Both the position numbers and the translations under genes were made by a program. From the NCBI GenBank assembly GCA_027493875.1, contig JAOSJX010000022.1, forward strand, positions 62,001 to 126,000: DNA of 64,000 nucleotides, written 5' to 3'. Under the pieces are notes generated by a model. It searched no databases, was not told the DNA's origin, and saw only the letters and a list, made by a program, of their open reading frames with translations. Source of the stretch: Deltaproteobacteria bacterium. GTDB lineage: Bacteria > Lernaellota > Lernaellaia > JACKCT01. Shown in pieces: positions 1-8,359 of the stretch (within the stretch, counting starts at the first letter, position 1; each line of letters opens with the position of its first letter).

Positions 1-507
1 CGATCGTCGAGTACTTCCTGGAAAATCAGACGGAAGAGAACTTCCACGTCTTCCTGTACGGCGAAAACGCCGGGCACAACACGATCGTGATGCACGAGCT
101 GCGCATCAACGCCACGCCGACCTTCTCCTGGTTGAACATGGTCCCGGCGAGCCTGCTCGGCGGCGCCGGCAGCCACGTGGACGATATCGGCGCGGTGGGC
201 GTCACCGGAACCTTCCGCAATAAGGGCACCGCGCCCGCCCGCTTCGTGTGGGTCGTCAATTCCGGCGACGGATTCGCGAACGTCGAAGAAAACCTGATCA
301 TCGATACGGTGGTCGACCCCGGCCGCTCGACCTCGGCCTCGGACGGGCTCGTTGTCCCCGAAGGCCTCAAGCGCCTTGAGAGCTTGCTGAAAAAAGCTGG
401 CCAACGGCGCGTCGATCTCCGGAACCCTCATGGTCACGTCCGACGAAACGGTCGACGTCGACATCCTGGATTTCAAGGTCGAATTCGAAGCGCAGATGAG
501 CCTGTAA
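1..507 (+). CDS. Hypothetical protein, 5' partial, frame-broken
   Basis: The open frame runs in from the left edge and no start is inside the window. It reads in one frame to about position 389, then must shift by one base in a run of six A (390-395). After the shift it continues as a plausible C-terminus (LANGASISGTLMV, then DILDFKVEFEAQMSL) and stops at 505-507. Without the shift the tail becomes Arg-rich nonsense. The visible part is rich in short beta-like stretches, with no signal peptide or membrane segment in view. I do not recognise the family; a beta-sandwich domain of a longer secreted protein is possible. A GC-rich hairpin follows 37 bases after the stop. Confidence 0.55.
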
Positions 508-543
508 ACGGCTCTTGATTCTCCGCCGATCCCTTCCCAAAAC

Positions 544-569
544 GCCCGGAGAGCCACCGCTCTCCGGGC
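544..569 (+). terminator. Hairpin after the first gene
   Basis: An 11-bp perfect stem (GCCCGGAGAGC / GCTCTCCGGGC) with a 4-nt loop lies just after the stop of the partial gene. There is no T-run, so it is either a Rho-dependent or stabilising 3' hairpin or an imperfect intrinsic terminator. Confidence 0.5.
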
Positions 570-715
570 CCTGCCCTCAAGCGGAGGATTTTGTAAGGAA
601 CTTCTCCATTACCCCCGCTAAAAACCGTCCGTTTTCGGCCGGCGGCCGTTTGACGCGATGCGAAAAATAGTTGGCTGATTTAGCGGAGTTAGGACCTTTC
701 CCCATTAATTTTTTC

Positions 716-743
716 TTGACAACGCTCAAGAAATGCCTATTCT
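716..743 (+). promoter_or_regulatory. Candidate sigma-70 promoter
   Basis: A perfect TTGACA (716-721) is followed after 16 nt by TATTCT (738-743). It lies about 90 nt upstream of the barrel gene at 832 and after a hairpin, the right place for that gene's promoter. The -10 box is a 4/6 match. Confidence 0.55.
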
Positions 744-831
744 TGCCGATCAAGGCTCAGTGGACAACTTTCGCAGGGAGAATAGTGTAGTAATACACTG
801 GGCCGACTAAACCACCTGGGAGGTGAATGTC

Positions 832-1493
832 ATGGGCAAATTGGTCAAGGTTCTTTTGACGCTTTCATTGGGGCTTCTCCTGGCGACCTCGGCGTTCGCC
901 AAGGACTCCTACGAGACGGGAAATTGGTTCCTGTCGGGCAGCAGCAACCTCAACTTCGCCTTCGGTAGCGACACGTACAAGGCCGACGTTTCGGGCGCGA
1001 AGGAATCCTCCACCGACCACACCGTGTTCGGCCTCGGCACCCGCGTCGGTTACTTCGTGGTCAACGGATTCGAAGTCGGCCTCGGCTTCCTGTATGACTA
1101 CGATCAGGCGTCCTACGACAAGTACGGCGCGGTTCCCGAAGGCGAGACGACGATGTCGTCCTACCTCGTCGGCGTGCAGGGCGCGTACTTCTACGACCTC
1201 GGCGGCATGGACCCCTTCTTCGCGGCGCTGATCGGTTTCCACGGCACGTCCACGGAGACCGCGCCGAAGTCCGGTTCCAGCACGACGACCGATTCCAGCG
1301 GTCTGGCCGCGGACGTTGACCTGGGCGTCAACTTCCTGCTCACCGGCAGCGTCGGCCTCGCGCCGTCGCTGTACTCTCCATGCGCAACGCGTCCAGGACG
1401 GCCGAAGGCGCCGGCGCCACCGGCGGCGATCTCGGCTTCGACACGACGAGCAATCGTTTCGGCCTCCGCGTCGCCATCAACGGCTTCCTCTAA
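832..1493 (+). CDS. Secreted outer-membrane beta-barrel protein A (frame-broken near C-terminus)
   Basis: The start is ATG 832, with GGAGG 8 nt upstream; an in-frame GTG at 823 overlaps that Shine-Dalgarno and is less likely. Residues 1-22 form a clean signal peptide ending SAFA, and the mature protein begins KDSYETGNW. The body has alternating Gly/aromatic strands (VFGLGTRVGYFVVNG, GAYFYDLGGMDPF) like a small eight-stranded outer-membrane barrel. A one-base shift near 1370-1380 is needed to reach the true end, NRFGLRVAINGFL, with a stop at 1491-1493; a terminal hydrophobic/aromatic strand is usual for barrels. The next gene is a clear paralogue. The ligand or function is unknown. Confidence 0.75.
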
Positions 1494-1515
1494 GCCGAAG
1501 AACGGTAAACGAGAG

Positions 1516-1549
1516 AAGAGCGCGCCCTTCGGGGTGCGCTCTTTTTTTT
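1516..1549 (+). terminator. Rho-independent terminator
   Basis: The stem GAGCGCGCCC / GGGTGCGCTC (one G-T pair) closes a TTCG loop and is followed by eight T. It lies 23 nt after the stop of barrel A and separates it from barrel B. Confidence 0.9.
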
Positions 1550-1625
1550 GGCGATAGTCTTCGCGAACAGGAATGTCGTAAGATGCGTTTCGTGCTTGGC
1601 GGATAAAAAAGAAGGGAGCCGTACA

Positions 1626-2332
1626 ATGCGGGCCGTGGTTTTGGCGTTGACGTTCACCTTGTTCGCGGCGGGTGTCGCCTTGGCGCAGGATTCCTACGAG
1701 CAGGGAAACCTCTTTTGTCCGGCGACACCAATCTGAACTTCGCCTTCGGCACCGTCTCCGTCGATCCCGCACCCGCCGGTGCCGACGAAACGGACGTCGT
1801 GCGCTTCGGCCTGGGCACGCTGTTGGGTTGGTTTTTTTGGCCGCAGTTCGAGCTCGGTTTCGGCGTGTCCATGGACTACGAATCCACCGAATGCGACGCG
1901 GAAGGCGGCGCGCCGTGCGCCGGTTCCTCACTCGCCAACGCCTCGGCATCGGACGCGGGCACGGCGGGCGCGGCGTCGGTGACGGTGACGGAGACGACCA
2001 CCGATTATTTATACGGCCTGCAGGCCGGCTATTTCTTCGACCTCGGCGGGATGGATCCGTTCCTCCTCGCCCTCGCCGGCTATGACACGGTCTCCTACAA
2101 AATGGAGGCGGACGGCACGAGCGTGTCGGAGGCGTCGCTCGCGGGCTTCGGATACGAGGCACGCCTCGGCGTCAACTTTCTCGTCAACGAAAAATTCGGG
2201 ATGGCGCCCGCCGTTTACTTCCGCGGCAAGCAAGTCTCCGGAACCACCGACGGCGCCGGACGCGGCAGCGAAGACGTGGATCTGGCCGAAAATTTCTTCG
2301 GCTTCCTCATCAGCGTCAACGCGTTTTTCTAA
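1626..2332 (+). CDS. Secreted outer-membrane beta-barrel protein B, paralogue of A (frame-broken)
   Basis: The start is ATG 1626 behind a GAAGGGAG Shine-Dalgarno. It encodes a signal peptide (MRAVVLALTFTLFAAGVALA) followed by QDSYEQGN, nearly identical to the mature N-terminus of barrel A. A missing T in the run near 1714 breaks the frame; restored, it reads LFLSGDTNLNFAFG, matching NLNFAFG in A. The rest shares the DLGGMDPF motif of A and ends LISVNAFF, a typical barrel-terminal strand. It is about 235 residues and sits in tandem with A, each gene with its own ribosome-binding site. It is probably an outer-membrane barrel of unknown cargo. Confidence 0.75.
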
Positions 2333-2444
2333 GGGCGCCGACGGGCGGCTTTTAAACCTTAGGTCATGATAAAACGCATGGAGATGAGAAGCGGCATGTT
2401 CAAAACTATTCCGCTGATGAATGGTCTTTGAGGGAGACGTTAGA

Positions 2445-2855
2445 ATGACACGACGGTTCGGGTGGTATTTTATTTTCGCCGTTCTCGCGGCGGTGTTCGG
2501 TATCGTCGGTGTGTCCGCGTGCGATGGCGGCGGCAGTGACGACGACGTCGACGAGCTTCCCGCCGACGATGACGTGGACGATGACGACGACGGCCTTCCG
2601 GAAAATCCGACCTGGGAAAACTTCGCGGAGAATTTCTTTCAGACCTATTGCGTGCGTTGCCATCAGGACCCGCCGATCAACGACGCCGAGTTCCCCTTGG
2701 AAACCTACGAGGACGTGTTACCCCAACTGACGGACATCAAACTCCAAGCGGTTGTCTCGGATGAGATGCCGGCGGACGACGAAGGTCCGCTTCCCTCGGA
2801 CGCCGAGCGCGAAAAGCTCGGCGAGTGGATCGACGCCGGCGCGCCGGAAAACTGA
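2445..2855 (+). CDS. Lipoprotein with poly-Asp linker and single CxxCH haem site
   Basis: The start is ATG 2445, with AGGGAGA upstream. A lipoprotein signal ends VGVSA-C, followed by an acidic linker rich in Asp (about residues 30-55). The C-terminal half carries one CVRCH motif (about residue 68), a distal DEMPADDEG segment whose Met could be the sixth haem ligand, and a LGEWIDAGAP tail. That order is usual in small c-type cytochrome domains of envelope proteins. It is therefore likely a membrane-anchored monohaem cytochrome for electron transfer outside the cytoplasm. No partner oxidoreductase is nearby. Confidence 0.75.
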   Translation: MTRRFGWYFIFAVLAAVFGIVGVSACDGGGSDDDVDELPADDDVDDDDDGLPENPTWENFAENFFQTYCVRCHQDPPINDAEFPLETYEDVLPQLTDIKLQAVVSDEMPADDEGPLPSDAEREKLGEWIDAGAPEN

Positions 2856-2861
2856 CGGGGA

Positions 2862-2972
2862 GGTTACAGGTTACAGGTCACAGGTAACAGCATCGAACGA
2901 AAAAAATCCCGTCGCTTATGCGGCGGGATTTTCTTTTGTCTTAACTGTAGCCTGTAGCCTGTAGCCTGAAGC
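2862..2972. repeat. Heptamer-array element 1 (GGTTACA / CTGTAGC) around a terminator
   Basis: Four tandem heptamers (GGTTACA twice, GGTCACA, GGTAACA) at 2862-2889 face four heptamers (CTGTAGC three times, CTGAAGC) at 2945-2972. The right array is roughly the reverse complement of the left, with T/C differences. A strong hairpin (2903-2932) sits between them. The element lies between two convergent genes. Confidence 0.85.
2903..2938. terminator. Bidirectional terminator between the cytochrome gene and rplS
   Basis: The stem AAAATCCCGTCGC / GCGGCGGGATTTT (one G-T pair) has a TTAT loop and T-rich flanks on both strands. It lies between two convergent genes and can serve both. Confidence 0.85.
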
Positions 2973-2976
2973 CTTG

Positions 2977-3345
2977 CTAGTTCTCCGTCGTCGTCTCCGC
3001 GACGAACTTCCGTTCGCGGATACGGGCGGCCTTGCCGGAGCGCTCGCGCAGGTAGTAGAGCTTCGCGCGGCGCACTTCGCCTCGGCGCAGCACCTCGACC
3101 TTCTCCACGTTCGGCGAGTAGAAGGGGAAGATGCGTTCGACGCCCACGCCGTAGCTCACCTTGCGGACCGTGAAGGAACCGCGGTTACCCCGGTGGCGCA
3201 GGCCGATGACCACGCCCTCGAAAGGCTGGATGCGGGTCTTCTCGCCTTCGGAAATCCGGACGGACACGCGCACCGTGTCCCCCGGCTCAAGCTTGGGAAG
3301 ATTCGGTTTTTCAACCGATTTTTCAAGCAGTTCAATCGTGTTCAT
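2977..3345 (-). CDS. rplS: 50S ribosomal protein L19
   Basis: This 122-residue protein begins [15 protein letters not shown] and holds the L19 core: [29 protein letters not shown], and the [17 protein letters not shown] stretch. L19 sits at the 30S-50S interface. The open frame extends 19 codons upstream, but ATG 3345 follows an AGGG site and matches the family start. Usually rplS ends an rpsP-rimM-trmD operon; here its upstream neighbour is divergent plsC, so it stands alone. The terminator hairpin of the heptamer element follows its stop. Confidence 0.97.
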   Translation of the reverse strand: MNTIELLEKSVEKPNLPKLEPGDTVRVSVRISEGEKTRIQPFEGVVIGLRHRGNRGSFTVRKVSYGVGVERIFPFYSPNVEKVEVLRRGEVRRAKLYYLRERSGKAARIRERKFVAETTTEN

Positions 3346-3512
3346 GGCCCTTGTCCCCCGTCGAAGCCCGCGATATATAGTCGAATTCCCCTGGCCTGTC
3401 AACGCCGCCCCGGCACCGCTTTGCGGTGCCGGAACGCGGGGCCTGAGGCTTGCCGGTTCGCTTCCCGTCCCTATGCCTCAAGCCCCAAGGCCCAAGCTAG
3501 TAAGGAGTGCTG

Positions 3513-4232
3513 TTGCCCCGCTGGACCCTCAGAACCCTGGTCGCCTTCCCGTCGATCATCCTGACGACGGGCGTCTTCTCGGTCCTCGCCATCCTCTGCA
3601 TCGCGTGCGGGTCGCGCGACCGGGGCGTCGAATGGGTCATCGCCACATGGAGCCCGATCATCGCGCGCATCGCCGGGATGCGTCTGCGCGTGGTGGGGAC
3701 GGAGCGCGTGGACCCGTCGCGCTCGTACGTCGTCGTCAGCAATCATCAGAGTCATATGGACGTCATCGCGCTCTACCTCAGTTCGCCCGTGCCGCTGCGG
3801 ATGCTCGCCAAGCTCTCGCTGTTCCGCATTCCCGTTTTCGGCTGGGCCATGCGTCTGGCGGGGCACGTGCCCATCGACCGGCGCAGCGGGCAAACGAATT
3901 TCCGCGCGCTTAAAAAGTCGTGCGAGAGCCTGCTGCGCTTCCGCCGTTCCATCTCCATCTTCGCCGAGGGCACGCGCAGCGACGACGGCCACGTGCAGAA
4001 TTTCAAACTCGGCGCGTTCAAGATCGCCCAAGAACTCGGCCTCGATATCGTCCCCGTCTCCATCACCGGCACGCGCGACGTCCTCCCCGCGCGCTCCCTG
4101 CGCTGCCGCGCCGCCGACGCCGCGATCGTCTGGCACGACCCCATCGCGGTGACGCCCGACGACGACCCCGCCGCGCTCGCGGACCGAGTCCGCGAGCGCG
4201 TCGTCGCCGGAATGGCGAATGACGACCCGTAA
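3513..4232 (+). CDS. plsC: 1-acyl-sn-glycerol-3-phosphate acyltransferase
   Basis: This about 239-residue membrane protein has an N-terminal hydrophobic helix (VAFPSIILTTGVFSVLAILCIA). It then has the acyltransferase blocks: NHQSHMD (the catalytic HX4D box, about residue 75), GHVPIDRRSG, and FAEGTRS for glycerol-phosphate binding. It should transfer the second acyl chain to lysophosphatidate in phospholipid synthesis. AAGGAG at 3502-3507 suggests TTG 3513 as start; GTG 3507 overlaps that site. It is divergent from rplS. Confidence 0.92.
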   Translation: MPRWTLRTLVAFPSIILTTGVFSVLAILCIACGSRDRGVEWVIATWSPIIARIAGMRLRVVGTERVDPSRSYVVVSNHQSHMDVIALYLSSPVPLRMLAKLSLFRIPVFGWAMRLAGHVPIDRRSGQTNFRALKKSCESLLRFRRSISIFAEGTRSDDGHVQNFKLGAFKIAQELGLDIVPVSITGTRDVLPARSLRCRAADAAIVWHDPIAVTPDDDPAALADRVRERVVAGMANDDP

Positions 4233-4271
4233 TAATCGCACCGACGACCTCGCCGAATAGGGCGTTTTGAC

Positions 4272-4300
4272 TTGACTTTTCAGGCTTCGCGGCCTATGGG
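4272..4300 (+). promoter_or_regulatory. Weak candidate promoter before the MtrA-like gene
   Basis: TTGACT (4272-4277) lies 17 nt before TATGGG (4295-4300), 63 nt upstream of the next start codon. The -35 box is good and the -10 box poor. Confidence 0.3.
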
Positions 4301-4362
4301 AAAATGTTTTTTTCATTAACGGGGAGGCCGTCGCGCGGGGGCGCGGCGGGGAACAACGATCC

Positions 4363-5195
4363 ATGCCGAAAAAGGCCGCGAAAACAGGTAACGGCGCCGC
4401 GCTGAAGCCGGGCATTTATCGCCAGCGTCTGATGCCGACGCGCACCGTCGCCGTGTGCACGCTGCACTCGGCGGATCTTGTGGACAAGGTCGCCGCGAAA
4501 AAGCCGCGCGGTCTGGCCGTCGTGGGCCTCATGCGCACGGAAAACCTCGGCATCGAACGCATCATCGAAAACATCTGCGCCAACCAGAATATCCACTCGC
4601 TCGTTGTGTGCGGCGAGGATACGGGCGGGCGCATCGGCCACTTCCCCGGGCAGACCTTCATCGCGCTCATGGAAAACGGCGTGGACGCGAAGAAGAAGAT
4701 CGTCGGCGCCAAAGGCAAACGGCCCGTGCTCAAGAACCTGCCCGACGACGTCATCGACTACTCCGCAAGCACGTCCACGTCGAAGACATGCGCGGCGTGA
4801 CCGACGCGGCGCGCATCGCCAAGGCGGTCGAGCGCCTCGCCAAAACGATCCCCCCGCGCACCGTGCCCGCGCCGCGCCTCGCGACCAACGGCGTGCGCCG
4901 GTGGAAGGGCGAAAAGCCGAAGAAGCTCGTGCTCGATCCCGGCGGCTACTTCGTCGTGTACCCGGACATCGAACGCCGGCAGCTCTACGTGGAGCACTAC
5001 GACAACGCCGGCACGCTGCGCAACATCGTCGAGGGCGACAACGGCATCGACATCATCAACATCATCATCCGCGAAAAAATGGTCACGCGCATGGACCACT
5101 CCGCCTACGTCGCGCGCGAACTCGCCCTGGCCGAACAAGCCATCCTCCGCGACAGCATCTTCGTCCAGGACCGCGCCCCCGGCGACGATAAGTAA
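4363..5195 (+). CDS. MtrA-like corrinoid-binding protein with DUF4346-type C-terminus (frame-broken)
   Basis: The N-terminal half matches methanogen MtrA, the corrinoid subunit of tetrahydromethanopterin S-methyltransferase: VAVCTLHSADL, RTENLGIERIIENI, LVVCGEDTGGRIGHFPGQ, FIALMENGVDAKKKIVGA. His93, in IGHFPGQ, aligns with the His that ligates cobalt in MtrA. A missing T near 4763 breaks the frame; corrected, the protein continues through DAARIAKAVERLAKTI to DPGGYFVVYPDIERRQLYVEHY, a DUF4346-like module, to a stop at 5195. It has no C-terminal membrane anchor and no MtrB-H genes nearby, so it is probably a soluble cobamide methyl carrier rather than a sodium pump. The methyl donor is unknown. 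Confidence 0.75.
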
Positions 5196-5217
5196 CGCGC
5201 CGCGAAGCGGCGCGGTC

Positions 5218-5325
5218 AGTAGGTAGTAGGCAGTAGGTAGTAGATAGGGTTTGAGCCCATGGCGCGTCGGCGCGAAGCGCCACGCGCGTTGTTCCCTACC
5301 TACCACCTACGACCTACCACCTACT
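5218..5325. repeat. Heptamer-array element 2 (AGTAGGT arms, palindromic core)
   Basis: Left arm: AGTAGGT, AGTAGGC, AGTAGGT, AGTAGAT (5218-5245). Right arm: four ACCTACC-type heptamers (5295-5325), the inverted complement. The core (5262-5281, GCGCGTCGGCGCGAAGCGCC) is the exact reverse complement of the core of element 4. A separate GC hairpin (GCGCCGC-GAA-GCGGCGC) lies just before the left arm. Confidence 0.9.
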
Positions 5326-5435
5326 AAAAAAAATCCTTGCGTCTCTTCCTGCCAAGGAATATTCTCATAACCGGCGTTTCGCTTTTGGCGACGCCGTGGG
5401 ATTTTAATATCGGTAGTTGAACAATCGAGTAGAAG

Positions 5436-7032
5436 ATGGCCCGGCCGGGTAAGGTTTTTATCCTGCTCGCGGGAAGCGCCACCGCGCTTGTGGCGGCGTT
5501 GTGGCGGTTTACCACCTCGGACGACGCCTATATCACCTACCGCTACGCGCGCAACATCGCGCGCGGTCTCGGCCCCGTCTATAACGCGGGCGAGCGCGTC
5601 GAGGGCTGCACCGCGTTTTTTCATATGATCTTTCTCGCGCCGTTCATGTATGCGCAGGCGAATCCGCGCATCATTTCGGCGCTCGTGTCGATTCTCGGCA
5701 TCGCCATGATCGGCGCGCTCGGCGCGGCGTGGATCGCGCGGCAACGCCGCGAGCGCCCCGGCGCCTGGCCGTGGTTTTATCCGGCCGTGATCGGCACATC
5801 GCCGGCTCTTGTGTATTGGGCGGCGGCGGGATTGGAAACCGTTTGGTTCACGGCCGCCGTTTTCGCCGCGGTGATGGCCGCGGAGCGGGAGGCCGAATGC
5901 AAAGCCTGGCCGATCGGCTCCGCGTTGCTCGTTCTTCTCGCTTCGCTCATCCGGCCGGACGGCCTCGTGCTCGCCGGAACGATCGGGCTGTTCTGGCTGC
6001 TCGTGCAAAAGGAACGGCCCGTCGCCAAGGCCGCCGTCTTCGGGACGATTTTCGGGACGCTCTTCGGCGCGTACTTTTTCTGGCGCTTTTCCTATTACGG
6101 CTATCTTCTGCCGAATACATACTACGCGAAGGTCGGGCGGCACGACGCGATGATGACCTTGCGCGGAATCCTGTACGTCGCGAACGCGTCGATCGCCGGC
6201 GTCTTCCCCGCCGCCGCGCTGTGGCTGCTGCACCGCGCCCGCCGCGCGCGGATGCCGCTCACGCGTTTCGAAAAGCTCGCGCTCGTCGTTCTCGGCGGAC
6301 AGGTTTTTCAATCGGCATGGGCGGGCGGCGATTTCATGCCTTTCTTCCGCTTCATGCTGCCGGTCTGGCCGCTTTCCGTCCTGCTCGTTTTCAGTCTCGC
6401 GACGCGGCTGCCCGACGCACGCCGGCGAGACGGCCGGGGATCGGCGGGATTCTGGCGTCTGGCGGGCAAGCGTTCGCGCGCGGTGAAAATACTTTTGGCG
6501 GTTCACCTGGCCTTCCTTTTTTGGAATTCGAGCGGGATCAAGGCGCTGATGAGCGGCGCGCTGTCGCAGACGTGGAAGCGGGAAGCCAAAGCGCTCGCGC
6601 CGCTCGTCCCGGAGGACGCGACCGTCGCCGCCATGGCCATCGGCCTCTACGGCTATCTGGTCGACCGGCCGCTCATCGACATGATGGGCGTGACGGACGC
6701 CGCGATCGCGCATACCACGATCGCGACGGGACGTTCCTTTCCCGGCCACGAAAAAACACAACAGCGCGTACGTGCTCTCGCGCCGGCCCGATTTCATTTT
6801 GAACTGCGCGAACCTGACGACCGAACCGCTGCCCGTCTGCTGCCGGCGCACCGAAGGCTTCGGCATCATGCCCGCCAGCACCGAGATGAGCAAAAACGAT
6901 CAATTTCAACAGGATTACGTGTGCGCCAATCATCGCACCGAAGACCGTTATATCGCCGCGCATGTGCGCCGCGAGAATATCGGCCTTCCGGGTTATGAGG
7001 GTTGGTTCGTGGCGGAAAATAGTAATCCGTAG
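5436..7032 (+). CDS. GT-C family membrane glycosyltransferase (AftB-like), frame-broken near the end
   Basis: This about 530-residue polytopic protein has an N-terminal DDAYITYRYARNIARG motif, whose acidic pair is the usual catalytic/metal site of lipid-phosphate-dependent GT-C enzymes, followed by YNAGERVEGCT and some ten hydrophobic segments. The late motif YLVDRPLIDMMGVTDAAIAH and SFPGHEK resemble terminal arabinofuranosyltransferase AftB and related proteins. An extra A near 6752 breaks the frame; corrected, it continues SAYVLSRRPDFILNCANL to a stop at 7032. It probably transfers a sugar from a polyprenyl-phosphate donor on the periplasmic side. Donor and acceptor cannot be told from sequence. 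Confidence 0.75.
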
Positions 7033-7056
7033 GCAGCAGGTAGTAGGTGGTAGGTG
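7029..7056 (+). repeat. Heptamer array 3 (single arm)
   Basis: Four heptamers GTAGGCA, GCAGGTA, GTAGGTG, GTAGGTG begin at the stop codon of the glycosyltransferase. They are the same word family as elements 2, 4 and 5, but no inverted partner array follows. It looks like half an element. Confidence 0.8.
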
Positions 7057-7149
7057 GGGGAAATTGTTCAGGCTTCATTTTTTTATTGGTGCCCGCGGGC
7101 GAAAGGAGTATCCTCAACCGCTTGTATTTTACCGGGGCTGGAGGATGTG

Positions 7150-7584
7150 ATGAAGCTTCGAAACAACTCATGGCTTTGGTGCGCGGTGGCGGTCACGGCG
7201 GCGTGCGGCGCGGCGATGTTCGGTGTTTTTGCGTGCGGTCCCGCGTGCGAAGACGACGATGATGATACCGACGACGATTGTTTCGATCCGTGGAGCGGCG
7301 ACGGCGCCTATGACTGCGGCGGGGATGACGATTATTGGGACGACGACACGGAAACAGACGACGAGATCTCTGACGATGACGGAAACAACTCGTGCTTTCT
7401 CGGTATGGAATTCGCCTACGAATGTGGCTGGGCGCTCACCGGAGACGACAGCAACGATCTCTCCGTAAGCGAAGCCGCCTCCGAATGCGAGGCCGGCAAC
7501 GAGCTCGCCCAGTGTTTGGCGGGCTGCGGGTTGGTGTCCTCGATATGCGAAGAAGTTGATGCGTGCGTTGAGGCGAGTTGTTGA
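7150..7584 (+). CDS. Small Cys-rich lipoprotein with poly-Asp linker
   Basis: The start is ATG 7150 with GGAGG 6 nt upstream; the open frame extends further but lacks a ribosome-binding site. A signal peptide ends FGVFA-C, followed by CGPACEDDDDD, then CFDPWSGDG, a second acidic run and a compact Cys-rich domain (eight or nine Cys after residue 80) ending CVEASC. The Cys spacing resembles the small lipoproteins at 48081 and 48660. The DCFDPWSGDG segment is shared with the next gene, 30 bp downstream. It is likely a disulfide-stabilised, outer-membrane-anchored protein. Function is unknown. Confidence 0.75.
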   Translation: MKLRNNSWLWCAVAVTAACGAAMFGVFACGPACEDDDDDTDDDCFDPWSGDGAYDCGGDDDYWDDDTETDDEISDDDGNNSCFLGMEFAYECGWALTGDDSNDLSVSEAASECEAGNELAQCLAGCGLVSSICEEVDACVEASC

Positions 7585-7614
7585 CCAAGGAGTTCGGAAT
7601 CAACGGAGGCGATC

Positions 7615-8253
7615 GTGAAGAATCGGCGCACGTGGTGGTGGGTTGCAACGCTCGTCTTCGCGGCGTGCGCCGGGGTGATGTTCGGAACGTTCGCCTGCTA
7701 CCCCGGTTGCAGCCCGAGCGACGACGACGACTGTTTTGACCCGTGGAGCGGCGACGGCGATTGTGGCGGCGGTTGGGACGACGACTTTTGGGACGATGAC
7801 GACGACACGGAACCCGACGACGATCAAACGGACGACGACACGACGGGCCCCGGCCACGCCCCCGCTTTATCGAACGCCTTCTGGGACCCGGCGTCGTTCA
7901 CTTGGTCGGCGAACTGCGCCTCGACAGTCTGTACAACGATCCTGTTTTCGGTGTGCGATCCGGACGGCGACCTGACCGATCCGGGCGGCGCGTGGTTCTA
8001 CCCGGCCGGTACCCTCGACGCGTTCTTTGCGACGCAACCGATTTCGTGGAACGATCTGAACCCGGATGCCGAGGACGTCGCGGACTGCGAAACCCCGTTC
8101 GAGACAGGCCTCGGCGTGCTCTTTGGGCCGGGCGCCTTCACAGAAGGCACGGGCGACTACGACGTCGCGATCGACCTCGAAGCGACGGACGCCTCCGGCA
8201 ACACCAGCAACAAACTCGAAAATATTCTCGTGACGATCACGTATACCGGATGA
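7615..8253 (+). CDS. Poly-Asp lipoprotein with C-terminal beta-sandwich-like domain
   Basis: The start is GTG 7615 behind GGAGG. The signal peptide ends FGTFA-C, then comes an acidic linker with the CFDPWSGDGDCGG segment also seen in the preceding gene, so the two N-termini are duplicates. The C-terminal about 130 residues differ: APALSNAFWDPASFTW, DPDGDLTDPGGAWFY, YDVAIDLEATDASGNTSN. This looks like an immunoglobulin-like domain found in secreted bacterial proteins. It is probably cotranscribed with the preceding gene. Function is unknown. Confidence 0.75.
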   Translation: MKNRRTWWWVATLVFAACAGVMFGTFACYPGCSPSDDDDCFDPWSGDGDCGGGWDDDFWDDDDDTEPDDDQTDDDTTGPGHAPALSNAFWDPASFTWSANCASTVCTTILFSVCDPDGDLTDPGGAWFYPAGTLDAFFATQPISWNDLNPDAEDVADCETPFETGLGVLFGPGAFTEGTGDYDVAIDLEATDASGNTSNKLENILVTITYTG

Positions 8254-8256
8254 TGA

Positions 8257-8357
8257 GTAGGCGGTAGATGGTAGGTAGGGGAAAACGACGCGCGGCGCTT
8301 CGCGCCGACGCGCAAATAATCTGATCCCCATCTACTACCTACTAACTACTACCTACC
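8257..8357. repeat. Heptamer-array element 4 (GTAGGTA arms, palindromic core)
   Basis: Left arm: GTAGGCG, GTAGATG, GTAGGTA (8257-8277). Right arm: ATCTACT, ACCTACT, AACTACT, ACCTACC (8330-8357). The core 8294-8313 (GGCGCTTCGCGCCGACGCGC) is identical to the core of element 2 read on the other strand. The element fills the gap between two convergent stop codons (8253 and 8360). Confidence 0.9.
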
Positions 8358-8359
8358 AG

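Noticed and set aside
390..395. Programmed ribosomal frameshifting at A-runs
   Set aside because: Breaks occur in dozens of unrelated genes at varied sites and in both directions, without conserved slippery sites or stimulatory hairpins, so sequence error is simpler.
5307..6893. 528-residue open frame on the minus strand opposite the glycosyltransferase gene
   Set aside because: It is Arg/His-rich shadow coding caused by high GC third positions; the plus-strand frame has clear membrane helices and family motifs.
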